Below, in pieces: positions 9,618 to 19,445 of a DNA stretch of 64,000 nucleotides. The translations under genes and the position numbers were made by a program. The notes beneath the pieces are model-generated. The model did not search any database. It was not told the origin of the DNA and was given only the letters and a program-made list of their open reading frames with translations. Each line of letters starts with the position of its first letter. Positions within the stretch are counted from its first letter, which is position 1. The stretch is taken from contig CAWHKW010000004.1 of the NCBI GenBank assembly GCA_963829995.1, positions 124,001 through 188,000 of the forward strand, read 5' to 3'. This DNA is from JACCZX01 sp963829995 (GTDB lineage: Bacteria; Pseudomonadota; Gammaproteobacteria; Burkholderiales; Burkholderiaceae_F).

Positions 9618-9650
9618 AAAAAAAAGAGCCGCGCAAGCGGCCCTCTTTTT
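9618..9650 (-). terminator. intrinsic terminator after pilQ
   Basis: A GC-rich stem, GAGGGCCGC with GCGGCTC around a TTGC loop (one bulged G), is flanked by runs of A and T. Read on the minus strand the stem is followed by eight T, 14 nt after the proper pilQ stop at 9664. It would also work on the plus strand. It separates pilMNOPQ from aroK-aroB-dgt. Confidence 0.8.
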
Positions 9651-9663
9651 GCAAGCGTCGGCC

Positions 9664-11845
9664 TTAACGCATCGCTGCGTTCACACGCTCCGAAATGACG
9701 CGCGGCGTGATGAAGATGATCAACTCGGTGCGGTCGTTGATCGATCGCCGTGTTCTTGAACAGATTGCCAACCACCGGAAGATCGCCAAAGAATGGGATT
9801 TTGGTGACGGTCGTGCGATCCTGCTGCTCGTAGATTCCACCCAGCACAACGGTGCCGCCATTTTCCACCAACACTTGCGTCTGAACATTCTTTGTATCGA
9901 TTGCGGGGCCGGCCGTTGTCTCGACACCACGACTATCTTTGTTGACTTTGACATCAAGGAAAATCGCCCCCTCCGGTGTGATTTGCGGCGTTACTTCAAG
10001 TTTTAGTACCGCCTTACGGAACGCAACTGAGGTTGCGCCGCTAGACGTGGACTGTTGATATGGAATCTCGGTTCCCTGTTCTATGACCGCCTTAATCTTG
10101 TCCGCCGTAACAACGCGCGGACTGGAGATGATCTTGCCTCGTCCATCAGCTTCGAGGGCATTCAGTTCCAGGTTGATTAGGCGTGTCAGCGCGCTGTTGA
10201 ACAATGTCAGGTTAAAGGAGCCTGGATTAAAGCCTCCAATACCGGCCGCGGGAAGATTGACGTTATTCGAGTTGATCACACTAACGCCGCCGACAATACC
10301 TCCCCCGCCACCGATACCGCCGGCACCGGGCAACGTTGGCAACACGTTTTGGCCGCCCACTGCGACCTCATTGGTCACTCGCCCGTAACCAAACCGCACG
10401 CCAAGGTTGCGGCTGAACTTATCGTCGGCTTCAACAATGCGCGCTTCGATTAGAACCTGCGGAACCGGAATATCGATCCGTTGCAGTAACCTGCGAACGT
10501 CTTCGAGACGCGCTGTTGTGTCCTGTACAAAGATCTGATTCGTGCGGGGATCGACGGCAACGCTGCCGCGCTTGGAAAGCAGGCGCTGCTTGTCGTCGCT
10601 CAGCAGCTTGCGAACTTCCTCGGCTTTCTGATAGTTGACAACGAAAGCCTCAGAGCGCAACGGCTCCAGATCAGCGATCTGATTACGCGCTTCGAGCTCG
10701 AGCTTTTCCTTGGCGGCGATCTCGTCACGTGGCGCAACGAGCACCACGTTGCCGTTCTTGCGCATGTCCAGACCCTTGCTCTGCAGGATGATGTCAAGCG
10801 CCTGATCCCACGGAACGTCCTTCAGTCGCAGCGTAATCGTGCCTCCGACTGAATCGCTGGTGATGATATTCAGATTGGTAAAGTCGGCGATGACCTGCAA
10901 AAGCGATCGCACATCGACGTTCTGGAAATTCAGCGACAAGCGCTCGCCTTGATAGCCCTGCCTCGTCCCTTGAAACAGCCGTGTCGGATCTTCTCGTACA
11001 GGTCTTACTTCGAGCACAAAACGCGTATCGCTCTGGTACGCGTTATGTTCCCAGACGCCTCGCGGCTCGACCACCAGCCGCGCGTTGTTGCCTTGCTGAC
11101 TCGCGGTGACTTGTGCCACCGGTGTTGCGAAGTCGGAAACATCAAGTCGGCGCTTTAGTGTGTCCGGTAGCGTCGTATTCTGAAAATCTACGATAACGCT
11201 GTTTCCCTGTTGCCGTATATCAACGTTCGTATTCGGGTCCGACAGATCTATGACGACGCGGCCTTCGTTCTCGGCGCCGCGACGAAAATCGATTCCGCGC
11301 AGAGTACGGCTACCGGTGAATGCCGACGGTCCGGCAGTCACTGGAGCGGTGGCCGACGGCGACGTTTGAGCCATTGTTGCTGCCGCCGTGCCAGGCGGGG
11401 CGCGGAAAGTACTAGTGTCCGCAGCACCCCCAAGTGCAACCAGCACGCGCTTGCCTTCGATCGAGACGGTGTGAGTCAACGGCCTTTTCAGATTGACAAC
11501 GACGCGTGAACGGCCTCCCGATTGCACTACGTTGACCGAGCGCACATCTCCTTGGTTAAGCTCAACTACATTCTTACCAAGGCCGTTTACGGTGGAAGGC
11601 AGATCCAATGCGACCCGCGCCGGATTGGCGACCGAAAAGCTCGCCGGAACCCCCTGCGGCGCATTCTTCATCTCGATGCTGACAACCACGCCAGTACTTG
11701 TCTGGATGGCGTCCACGCGCTCGATCGCGTTGCCAGCATCGCCGGCTGCGGTCTGCGCCGTGGCAATGGCCGTCGTTGCAATCAAGCCCAGCACCGCCGC
11801 TACTCGCGACAAGCACACGGCCACGTTTTGGACACAGATACTCAT
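9664..11845 (-). pseudogene. pilQ: type IV pilus secretin PilQ, frameshifted near its C-terminus
   Basis: PilQ forms the outer-membrane pore through which type IV pili extend. The N-terminus is a signal peptide (about residues 1-31), followed by two AMIN domains, an STN/N0 domain near residue 300, a NolW domain and the secretin core starting at VLIEARIVEADDKFSRN. The main frame departs at the end: GATC is tandemly duplicated at 9739-9746, so the expected N-D-R-T-E-L-I-I-F-I-T-P-R-V ending appears in the next frame and stops at 9664. With the 4 extra bases removed the protein has 725 residues, normal for PilQ. Unrepaired, translation runs through the terminator into aroK. The start overlaps pilP by 4 nt. 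Confidence 0.9.
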
Positions 11846-12421
11846 CGCTTACTCCCTTGTTGCCCTTGCCTCTGGGCGGCTTCCTGCAGTTCCAACTTCG
11901 TAGGCCGTTCAATCCACTCGCCCGCAGCGTCTTGGACAATTTCCTTCAAATCAACTTCAGTTTCAGAAATGCTGGTGACCAGTCCGAAATTTTGTCCGAC
12001 ATAGTTGCCACGACGGACCATAAACGTCTGTCCAGCGGCATCGATCAGCGCCACCTGATTGCCTGCCTGCCGCAGCGTCCCGACCATTTTCAATTGGTCC
12101 AACGGATACCCTTCCAGCATTTCACGGCGACGATCCAGATCTGGTCTGAATGGAGCTCGTGCTGGACCGTGATTGCGCTTGCCGCGCCGCAGCCAGAATC
12201 ATTTTCTGCGGATCGAACGGATCGATTAGTGCCTTAGCTTCATAACTGAAAGGTGTGAACTGTTTCGGCTCAGGTACCGGCTGGGTCGTAGGCCGCATCG
12301 TCTTGCGGGTGTCATCCATCCAGGTCCGCAGTTCCCCTTCATTGCCGCCACCGCAGCCGACGAGCGCGAGCGTCAGCAATGTAAGGGCACCAGTACGGAG
12401 TGAAATCGTCGCGGGTCTCAC
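11842..12421 (-). pseudogene. pilP: type IV pilus lipoprotein PilP, frameshifted
   Basis: PilP is the inner-membrane lipoprotein that links PilN/PilO to the PilQ secretin. The upstream part carries a lipoprotein signal ending L-V-G-C-G and the region up to DPFDPQKM. The downstream part (GYPLDQLKMVGTL through WIERPTKLELQ) is the conserved beta-domain. The two are in different frames, with the switch somewhere between 12125 and 12190. The total length (580 nt) is one base over a multiple of three. Removing one base gives a 192-residue protein, close to the family norm. Its neighbours pilO and pilQ overlap it by 4 nt each. Confidence 0.85.
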
Positions 12422-13068
12422 TTGCCAGGCCCTTTCTTCTCTAATTTTGCTTTCGCAGCACGCTGCGCGGCGATCTCTTCGGGGTCAAGGTAGCGATATG
12501 TTTTCGCCGTCGCATCAAAAGTCAAATTGCCGCCCTTACCGCTTTGCACGTTGACGTTGTTCAAGGTAACGATTCGAGGCAGGTTCGCAATGTCGCTCGC
12601 GAACGCACCAAGATCGTGATACTTGCCTGAAACTTTGACCGCGATCGGCAGCTCAGCGTAATACTCACGCACGTTGGTCTGCCCCGGGCGGAACAATTCG
12701 AAGTCAAGCCCGCGCCCAACGCCTGCTTGGTTGATGTCCGACAGCAGCGCATCCATTTCAGACTTGCTCGGTAACTGCTTTTCGAGCGTCAACACGTATT
12801 GGCTGACTTGTTCGCGCTGCTTGCGTAGCTCTTCGAGATTGATGGCTTGCTGCAGCTTTCCCTTGTATTCATCTTTGAGCTTTTGCTCTTCTGCTTGCAA
12901 TTGCTCGAGTTGTTCTTTCTGGCCGCTCCACAACCCGAACCAGCCACCAACCGCGCAAATCGCGATCACGAAGAGCCACATCGTGATGCGCGGGGCCGGC
13001 GGCCACGCGCCAACGTTATCCAGGCTCAAGCCCTGAAACTGTGATGCGAGACTACGACCGGTTGCCAT
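12418..13068 (-). CDS. pilO: type IV pilus alignment protein PilO
   Basis: A 216-residue bitopic inner-membrane protein. A short cytoplasmic N-terminus is followed by one membrane segment (about residues 30-47), a coiled coil rich in Glu, Gln and Lys (about 50-100), and a periplasmic ferredoxin-like domain. PilO dimerises with PilN and with PilP forms the alignment subcomplex joining the PilM ring to PilQ. The gene overlaps pilP by 4 nt and lies 25 nt after pilN. The reading frame is intact, unlike three of its operon partners. Confidence 0.92.
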   Translation of the reverse strand: MATGRSLASQFQGLSLDNVGAWPPAPRITMWLFVIAICAVGGWFGLWSGQKEQLEQLQAEEQKLKDEYKGKLQQAINLEELRKQREQVSQYVLTLEKQLPSKSEMDALLSDINQAGVGRGLDFELFRPGQTNVREYYAELPIAVKVSGKYHDLGAFASDIANLPRIVTLNNVNVQSGKGGNLTFDATAKTYRYLDPEEIAAQRAAKAKLEKKGPGK

Positions 13069-13093
13069 CGATTCCTCGTTTTTACCCAGCTAT

Positions 13094-13771
13094 TCACTTC
13101 GCCGCGGACGACTTTAGATTCGGCGCTGACTGCACCGACGTTGCCACAGGTGTCGTTGGCACAAGGTTGGATTTCGCGCCGGGTTGTGCCTGCATCAGCG
13201 CACGCTCGGGTGTTTGTTTTAGCGAAAAGTTCAGCGAGAACTCAAACACACGGCGATTGACTCCCTGCGGTCCCGCGCCAGCCACCTTGATCTCGATCAA
13301 TTCAGGCCGCTCAAGAACCCGTGAGTTGTTTTGCAGGTTACGCAGAAACTCGGACACGCGCTCATTCGATGCCGCCCAACCGCTGACGTTAACCCGGCGA
13401 TCTTCCTGTTTGATTCCGCGCAGATAGATGCCTTCAGGCACCTGCTTGGCAACTTCGTCAATCAAATAGACCGGCAAATTGCGGTCTGCCTGCAGATCCT
13501 CAACCGCACGTTGCCGGGCGCGCAGGCCATCGATCTCCGCGCGCAACGATGCGATTTCCTTGATCTGAATATCGAGCTTGCGGTTTTCTGCGCGGACAAA
13601 TTCGTTACGCGATTCCTGATTAGAGATGTACCCCTGCAGCACGGTCCATCCGACCGCGATCATCAACAATCCGGCCACGACCGAAAGCCCGGTCATGAAC
13701 CAGAAAACTTTCTTCTGCCGCTCGCGTCTGGCTTCGCGATGCGGCAATAGATTGACGCGCGGAGTGGTCAT
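13094..13771 (-). CDS. pilN: type IV pilus assembly protein PilN
   Basis: A 225-residue inner-membrane protein. The cytoplasmic N-terminus R-V-N-L-L-P-H-R-E is the conserved PilN peptide that docks in a groove of PilM. A membrane segment (about residues 22-42), a coiled coil and a periplasmic domain follow. The open frame starts at 13801, but the ATG at 13771 gives the standard start and a 4-nt ATGA overlap with the pilM stop. The frame is intact. Confidence 0.93.
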   Translation of the reverse strand: MTTPRVNLLPHREARRERQKKVFWFMTGLSVVAGLLMIAVGWTVLQGYISNQESRNEFVRAENRKLDIQIKEIASLRAEIDGLRARQRAVEDLQADRNLPVYLIDEVAKQVPEGIYLRGIKQEDRRVNVSGWAASNERVSEFLRNLQNNSRVLERPELIEIKVAGAGPQGVNRRVFEFSLNFSLKQTPERALMQAQPGAKSNLVPTTPVATSVQSAPNLKSSAAK

Positions 13772-14845
13772 CGGTCGAACCTCCGCATCGCCAGGCCGCA
13801 CGGCGTCAGCAGCGCCGGCGCATCCAGCCTCAATTGCTTCTCGCGAATGTTGGATGAGATTTCCATGCCTTTGAACGGCGAAATCACCGATGCAGGAACC
13901 TGTGAGCGCTCCATCAAGGCATCCGGCAGACCGCTGAGTACGGCCGAACCTCCGGCCAACATGATCTGATCGACCCGGCTGTACGGCGTCGACGTGAAGA
14001 AAAACTGCAATGCGCGGGTGATCTCGATCGTCGCGGTATCGATGAAAGGCTTCAGCACCGCGGTCTCATAATCAGCCGGCAGATCGCCGCTGCGTTTCTT
14101 CTGTTCGGCTTCTTCAGTCGGGATACCGTAAGTGCGCGAAATATCGCCTGTCAGCTGCTGACCGCCGAACGGTTGCTCGCGCTCGTATATCGCTTCGCCG
14201 TCGTGCATCACCGTGACGCTGGTGGTATTGGCGCCGATATAAAACACGGCGATGACGAGGCCTTCACCGTTGTTGGGCAGTTGCTCGATCAGGCGTTCGA
14301 TGGCCGAACGCGCCGAATACGACTCGACATCGACCACCATCGGTTTCAAGCCCGGCAGCCTGAGCTACCGCAACCCGGTCTTCGACTTTCTCCTTGCGCG
14401 ACGCCGCAATCAATACTTCGACGTCATCCGGAGCGTTCGGAATCGCACCAAGGACTTGAAAGTCCAAGCTGACTTCGTCGAGCGCGAAGGGAATGTATTG
14501 ATTGGCTTCGCTCTCGACCTGCATCTCGAGTTCTTCTTCACGCAGGTTCGCAGGCAGGGCAATCCGTTTTGTAATGACAGCCGACGCCGGCAATGCCATC
14601 GCAACGTTCTTGACCTTTCCGCCAGCCCGGCGCCACGCGCGTCTGACGGCTTCGGCTACGACGTCGATCTTGTCGACGTTCCCGTCGACGACCGACCCAC
14701 GTGGAAGGGGCTCGATCGCATAGCGCTCAAGGCGCAGCGTGCCCTTGCCGGCCTCGGAAAGCTCGACAATCTTCACGCTCGACGAGCCGATATCGAGGCC
14801 GATCAGCGGCGGCGCTTTAGGCGAAAAAGGCATATCAAAGGCCAA
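13768..14845 (-). pseudogene. pilM: type IV pilus assembly ATPase-like protein PilM, frameshifted
   Basis: PilM is an actin-fold cytoplasmic protein that binds PilN and organises the pilus base. The first half (GLDIGSSSVKIVEL phosphate loop through V-A-Q-A-A-G-L) and the second half (from K-P-M-V-V-D-V-E through the adenosine motif LAGGSA) lie in different frames. The switch falls at a GGG run at 14351-14353, about residue 164; with one G fewer the halves join into a 358-residue protein of family length. A TTG at 14845 has GGGAG seven nt upstream; an ATG at 14833 is the alternative start. It is the first gene of the operon. Confidence 0.88.
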
Positions 14846-15260
14846 GGCGATGCTCCCAGCAGGCGACGCATGAACGGGCGCTCAACGGCGCGCCCTGTGA
14901 ATCAGCGAGACAATGAACGAAGAAAACGGATTTCCCGCCCCTTCGATCCCCTCAGTGCGGTCGGATCGAAACCCGTTTTTCCTTATGTTTCGAGCGTTTA
15001 CCGCAGATTTATTGGACCCTACTCGAAATCCTATCAACATACGCAAAAGCCACACAAGCCCCGTGTTCGGCCTAATCGTGCCCTCTTTGAGGGATAAACA
15101 ACGAACATCTGTCGTCTGCCTGCGTCCAACGTGACGTGAAACCGGGCGCGCTTGTGCACAACCGACTCCTATAATCTCTTACTCCTTGAGCAGCGAAGCG
15201 CAAAAAAGCGGTCGCTCACACGCCTAACTCGCTGTTGCAACGCCAGCCCGCACAAATCAC
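14846..15260. other. divergent intergenic region between pilM and ponA
   Basis: A 415-bp stretch with no gene. It separates two divergent units and so should carry both promoters. On the plus strand a TATAAT stands at 15170. A short inverted repeat CCCTC-TTT-GAGGG lies near 15090. I see no convincing promoter for pilM and no conserved open frame. Confidence 0.6.
15170..15175 (+). promoter_or_regulatory. -10 box candidate for ponA
   Basis: A perfect TATAAT stands 85 nt before the ponA start on the plus strand. No good -35 box is found at 16-18 nt spacing, so the promoter may depend on an activator or on the -10 alone. Confidence 0.4.
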
Positions 15261-17633
15261 GTGAGCTCCCGCAATTCCGGCAATTACGACGAAGACGCGC
15301 CGCGCGAACCGCTGGCGTGGTATTGGCGGGCGTTGCGCGCCGTAGCGCTGGTTGCGGCCGGCGGTATCGCCGCCGGCATGTTGATGGTTGTGTTCGTCTT
15401 CGCAATCGTCTACTCGAACCTGCCGCCGATCGATGCGCTGACCGATTACCGCCCCAAGATTCCGCTCCGGGTGTGGACCGCAGATGGAATACTGATCGGG
15501 GAGTTCGGCGAAGAGCGGCGCGAATTCGTACCGCTGGCAGAGATCCCTGAAGAGTTGAAAAAAGCGATCCTGGCCGCCGAGGACGACAGCTTTTATCAGC
15601 ATCATGGCGTTGACTACGCCGGGCTCGCACGAGCCTTCGTATCCAATTTCGCATCGGGACGCCGCGGTCAGGGTGGCAGCACGATCACGATGCAGGTCGC
15701 GCGCACGTTCTTTCTGAGCTCGGAGCGCAGTTATGTGCGCAAGCTGTACGAGATTGGGCTGGCGTACAAGATCGAGTCGTCGCTCTCGAAGGACCGCATC
15801 TTCGAGGTGTACGTAAACCAGATCTTCCTGGGGCAGCGTGCTTATGGGTTCGCCTCCGCATCCCAGATTTACTTCGGCAAGAAGCTCAGAGATCTAACGA
15901 CTGCCGAGATTGCAACCTTGGCCGGCCTGCCGGTCGCTCCCGCCACCTACAACCCTTTTGTCAATCCGAAGCGTGCCAAGGGACGGCAACAGTACGTGCT
16001 GGCGCGCATGCTGCAGCTCGATTACATCGATCAGGCCACGCACGATGCAGCGCTGGGGCAGGAACTGAAGCCGCGCGCCGCCAACTACGCGGTCGAACAG
16101 GCGTTCAAGGTGCGATTGCACGCCGAATACGCGGCCGAGCTGGCGCGGCAGCTGGTGTTTGAAGTATTCCGCGACGAAACCTACACGCGCGGCCTGAACG
16201 TCTTTACGACGCTGCGCAAGGACGATCAGGAAACCGCGTACGCGGCGTTGCGCACGCAGGTCCTCGCTTACGACCGCAAGTACGGCTATCGCGGCCCGGA
16301 AGCCTTCATCGAACTGAATGCCGATCCGGTGGTGCGCGAGCAGCGCATCGAGGACGCGTTGGTCGAGGCGATCGACAGCCCGAATCTGGTGCCTGCGGTC
16401 GTACTCCAGGCGTCGCCCACCGCGGTGCAGGCGATGCTGCAAGGCGGCGCAATGATCGATATCAAGCCCGATGGATTGCGCTTTGCGGCGCCGTCGCTGT
16501 CGCCCAAGGCGCAGCCGAACCGCAAGATTGTTCCCGGCGCCGTGATTCGGGTTACGCGCGATGACAAAGGGATTTGGCAGATAGTTCAGCTGCCGCAGGT
16601 GGAAGCGGCGTTTGTCGCCGCCAGCTCGAAGGATGGCCAGGTCAAGGCGCTGGTCGGTGGGTTCGACTTCAATCTGAACAAGTTCAACCACGTCACGCAG
16701 GCGTGGCGCCAGCCCGGCTCCAGTTTTAAACCGTTCATTTACTCGGCGTCGCTTGAAAAAGGCTTCATGCCGAGCACGCTGATAAATGATGCGCCGATCA
16801 GCATCGATCCGAACCTGACCGGCGGGCAGCTCTGGGAGCCCAAAAACTACGACGGCAAATTCGACGGGCCGATGCGCTTGCGGCAGGGCTTGGCGCGCTC
16901 GAAAAACCTGGTGTCGGTTCGCATTCTGCAGGCGATCGGTCCCCGCTACGCGCAAGACTGGGTGACCCGTTTTGGCTTTGATCCTGAGAGGCATCCAGCG
17001 TACTTGACGATGGCGCTTGGCGCGGGCGCGGTCACACCGTGGCAGATGCTGAACGCCTATTCGGTATTCGCCAACGGCGGCTATCGATTGAACGTGCATC
17101 TGGTGGCGAAGATCACCGACGCGACCGGTAAAGTGTTGATGGAAGCCAAGCCGCTGCAGGCGGGCGATGAAGCCAATCGCGTGCTCGGTGCACGCAATGC
17201 GTTCTTGATGGACAACCTGCTGAAGGACGTCGCCCGCTATGGAACCGCGGCGCGCGCGGGAAGTGCGCTAAAGCGCCCGGATATCGCCGGCAAGACCGGC
17301 ACCACGAATGACTCGCACGACGCGTGGTTTGCAGGCTATGGCGGCGATCTGGTGGCGGTCGGTTGGATGGGGTTCGATCAGCCCCGTCCGCTCGGCGAGC
17401 GTGAAACGGGCGGCGGACTCGCGTTGCCGATTTGGATTTCATACATGGGCAAGGCGCTAAAAGGCGTGCCGGAGATTGCGCGCGAGGTTCCCAGCGGCGT
17501 CGTAAATCTTGGAGGGGAGTACTACTTCGTCGAACATCAACCGGGTCAAGGGATTGCCAGTGTCGGCCTGGAAGACATGTTGCCGCCCGAGGAGCAAGTC
17601 AAGCGCGAGTCGGTGCGCGAGCAGATTTTTTGA
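15261..17633 (+). CDS. ponA: penicillin-binding protein 1A, bifunctional transglycosylase/transpeptidase
   Basis: A 790-residue class A penicillin-binding protein that polymerises and cross-links peptidoglycan in the periplasm. After a cytoplasmic N-terminus there is one membrane anchor (about residues 26-50). The glycosyltransferase domain follows with E-D-D-S-F-Y-Q-H-H-G and G-G-S-T-I-T-M-Q. The transpeptidase domain has SSFK (nucleophile Ser), SKN and KTGTT. A large insert between them is usual for PBP1A. The start codon is GTG at 15261. It is divergent from pilM, as in many Beta- and Gammaproteobacteria. The gene is often named mrcA. Confidence 0.95.
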   Translation: MSSRNSGNYDEDAPREPLAWYWRALRAVALVAAGGIAAGMLMVVFVFAIVYSNLPPIDALTDYRPKIPLRVWTADGILIGEFGEERREFVPLAEIPEELKKAILAAEDDSFYQHHGVDYAGLARAFVSNFASGRRGQGGSTITMQVARTFFLSSERSYVRKLYEIGLAYKIESSLSKDRIFEVYVNQIFLGQRAYGFASASQIYFGKKLRDLTTAEIATLAGLPVAPATYNPFVNPKRAKGRQQYVLARMLQLDYIDQATHDAALGQELKPRAANYAVEQAFKVRLHAEYAAELARQLVFEVFRDETYTRGLNVFTTLRKDDQETAYAALRTQVLAYDRKYGYRGPEAFIELNADPVVREQRIEDALVEAIDSPNLVPAVVLQASPTAVQAMLQGGAMIDIKPDGLRFAAPSLSPKAQPNRKIVPGAVIRVTRDDKGIWQIVQLPQVEAAFVAASSKDGQVKALVGGFDFNLNKFNHVTQAWRQPGSSFKPFIYSASLEKGFMPSTLINDAPISIDPNLTGGQLWEPKNYDGKFDGPMRLRQGLARSKNLVSVRILQAIGPRYAQDWVTRFGFDPERHPAYLTMALGAGAVTPWQMLNAYSVFANGGYRLNVHLVAKITDATGKVLMEAKPLQAGDEANRVLGARNAFLMDNLLKDVARYGTAARAGSALKRPDIAGKTGTTNDSHDAWFAGYGGDLVAVGWMGFDQPRPLGERETGGGLALPIWISYMGKALKGVPEIAREVPSGVVNLGGEYYFVEHQPGQGIASVGLEDMLPPEEQVKRESVREQIF

Positions 17634-17642
17634 CGCGCGTCC

Positions 17643-17960
17643 TTAGCCGCTCAAGACCACCGCTTCTCCGCCTTGTGCTGAAATCAACCGCGATAGCGAC
17701 GCGAACAGCTCGCTGCCGTCGCGGGTATCGAGCCATTGATCGCCGCCGCGCGCGTAATGAAACGCACCACTTTTGCCAGCGACCCACATCTGCTGCATCG
17801 GTCCCTGGCTGTTGATTATCACTTTCGATCCGTCGCCCAGTTCGAGTGTCAGCACGTTGCCCGAGCGTGATACTTCAATGTCTGTGTCGGCAGCGTCGAC
17901 TGCGCGCTCGACTGCCGCGAGCGTCGCCTCGGCCGCTTCGAGGAATTCTGATTCGCTCAT
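17643..17960 (-). CDS. cyaY: frataxin-like iron-sulfur assembly protein
   Basis: A 105-residue CyaY, the bacterial frataxin, which binds iron through an acidic helix and tunes cysteine desulfurase activity in Fe-S cluster assembly. The acidic N-terminal helix begins S-E-S-E-F-L-E-A-A-E, and the sheet contains L-T-L-E-L-G-D-G-S-K-V-I-I-N-S and the conserved W-V-A-G-K-S-G-A-F-H-Y. The frame is open upstream, but ATG at 17960 matches the family start. It faces ponA tail to tail and is divergent from lptM, with only 15 nt between the two starts. Confidence 0.94.
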   Translation of the reverse strand: MSESEFLEAAEATLAAVERAVDAADTDIEVSRSGNVLTLELGDGSKVIINSQGPMQQMWVAGKSGAFHYARGGDQWLDTRDGSELFASLSRLISAQGGEAVVLSG

Positions 17961-17975
17961 GTTAGATTGGCCGCC

Positions 17976-18149
17976 ATGAAATTCGGTGCAACGATACTCG
18001 CCGCTGTGATCACCTTGGCACTCTCGGCGTGCGGCCAAAAAGGCCCGCTTACGTTGCCACCGCCGCCCGCCGCGCAGGAATCCAAGGCACCCGGAAAACC
18101 GGTGAATCGCCCTTTCCCCGACGTACCGGCCACCTCAGACCAGAAATGA
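17976..18149 (+). CDS. lptM: small lipoprotein LptM
   Basis: A 57-residue lipoprotein with a signal peptide ending in the lipobox L-S-A-C. The mature part begins C-G-Q-K-G-P-L and is otherwise proline-rich and short. This matches the LptM (YifL) family, which in E. coli assists oxidative maturation of the LPS translocon LptDE at the outer membrane; that role is taken from the family. It is always found next to lysA and cyaY in related genomes, as here. Its stop overlaps the lysA start (ATGA). Confidence 0.88.
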   Translation: MKFGATILAAVITLALSACGQKGPLTLPPPPAAQESKAPGKPVNRPFPDVPATSDQK

Positions 18150-19420
18150 CTCCCCCGCTGCCGGCCAGCGAGGGGTTCAGCTACCGCGAACACCGCCTGC
18201 ACTGCGAAGACGTTGCGCTTGACACGTTGGCCGAGCGCTACGGCACGCCGTTGTACGTGTACTCGCGGCGTGCCATCGAAGATGCCTATGCAGCGTACGC
18301 ATCTGCCCTCAGCGGTCGGAGCGCTTTGGTTTGCTACGCCGTCAAGGCCAACTCTAATTTGGCGGTGCTCGACGTGCTGGCGCGGCGCGGCGCAGGATTC
18401 GACATCGTCTCGGGCGGGGAGCTGGCGCGTGTGCTGGCAGCGGGCGGTGACGCGCAGAAGATAGTGTTCTCCGGTGTCGGTAAGAGCGAAAGCGAAATCG
18501 AGGCTGCGCTGGATGCGAGCGTTGCATACTTCAACGTCGAGTCGGCGCCGGAGTTGCTGCGTATTGATGCAGTGGCGCAGCGCTTGAAAAAGCGCGCGCG
18601 GGTCGCGCTCCGCGTCAATCCAGATATCGACGCTGGAACGCATCCGTACATCTCGACCGGACTGAAGAACAACAAGTTTGGCGTTGCCTATGCGGATGCG
18701 CTGACGCTATGCCGGACCGCGACCGCAAAGTCGGCGATCGAGCTGGTTGGCCTCGGCTGCCATATCGGCTCGCAGATCACGGAAATCGCACCCTACGTGG
18801 CGGCGGCCGATCGCATCATCGACCTGGTCGATACGCTCGATCGCGAAGGGGTAGCGCTTCAGCACATCGACTTCGGCGGCGGCTTAGGCATCCGCTACCG
18901 CGACGAGTCGCCGCCTGCTGTAGCGGATTTGATTGGCGCTCTGCTGGCTCGGCTCGACACGCGCGGCCATCGCGACAAGACCGTTATTTTCGAGCCCGGC
19001 CGTTCAATCGTCGGCAGTGCAGGCGCCTTGCTGACGCGCATCGAGTATCTGAAGCCAGGCGAGTCGAAGAACTTCGCGATTGTCGACGCGGCGATGAACG
19101 ACCTGATCCGGCCCGCGATGTACAACGCGTGGATGGACGTCGTGCCGGTCGCGCCGCGCCGCGGCGAACCGAAGCGTTACGACATCGTCGGTCCGGTGTG
19201 CGAATCCGCTGACTGGCTCGCGCGTGATCGCGACCTGGTGCTTCAACCCGGTGACTTGCTCGCGATCGCCAGCGCCGGTGCTTATGCGATGGTGATGAGT
19301 TCGAACTACAACAGTAGAGCGCGGCCGGCCGAAATCATGGTCGATGGCACGGCGGCGTACTGCGTGCGCCGGCGCGAAACGGTCGCCGAGTTGTTCGCTA
19401 GCGAATCGCGGATCCCTTAG
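18146..19420 (+). CDS. lysA: diaminopimelate decarboxylase
   Basis: A 424-residue PLP enzyme that decarboxylates meso-diaminopimelate to L-lysine, the last step of lysine synthesis. The PLP lysine is Lys67 in CYAVKANSN. Also visible are HIGSQ, the glycine-rich phosphate site DFGGGLGI, the E-P-G-R motif and the C-E-S-A-D motif, whose Cys comes from the partner subunit. The open frame reaches back to 18029, but the ATG at 18146 gives the usual N-terminus and a 4-nt overlap with lptM. Confidence 0.97.
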   Translation: MTPPLPASEGFSYREHRLHCEDVALDTLAERYGTPLYVYSRRAIEDAYAAYASALSGRSALVCYAVKANSNLAVLDVLARRGAGFDIVSGGELARVLAAGGDAQKIVFSGVGKSESEIEAALDASVAYFNVESAPELLRIDAVAQRLKKRARVALRVNPDIDAGTHPYISTGLKNNKFGVAYADALTLCRTATAKSAIELVGLGCHIGSQITEIAPYVAAADRIIDLVDTLDREGVALQHIDFGGGLGIRYRDESPPAVADLIGALLARLDTRGHRDKTVIFEPGRSIVGSAGALLTRIEYLKPGESKNFAIVDAAMNDLIRPAMYNAWMDVVPVAPRRGEPKRYDIVGPVCESADWLARDRDLVLQPGDLLAIASAGAYAMVMSSNYNSRARPAEIMVDGTAAYCVRRRETVAELFASESRIP

Positions 19421-19445
19421 CGCGATATCAGAAGCGCAGTACGCG

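Noticed and set aside
15894..17099. 401-codon minus-strand frame opposite ponA
   Set aside because: Antisense to the transpeptidase and glycosyltransferase domains; composition is Arg/Gln-rich and shows no family motif.
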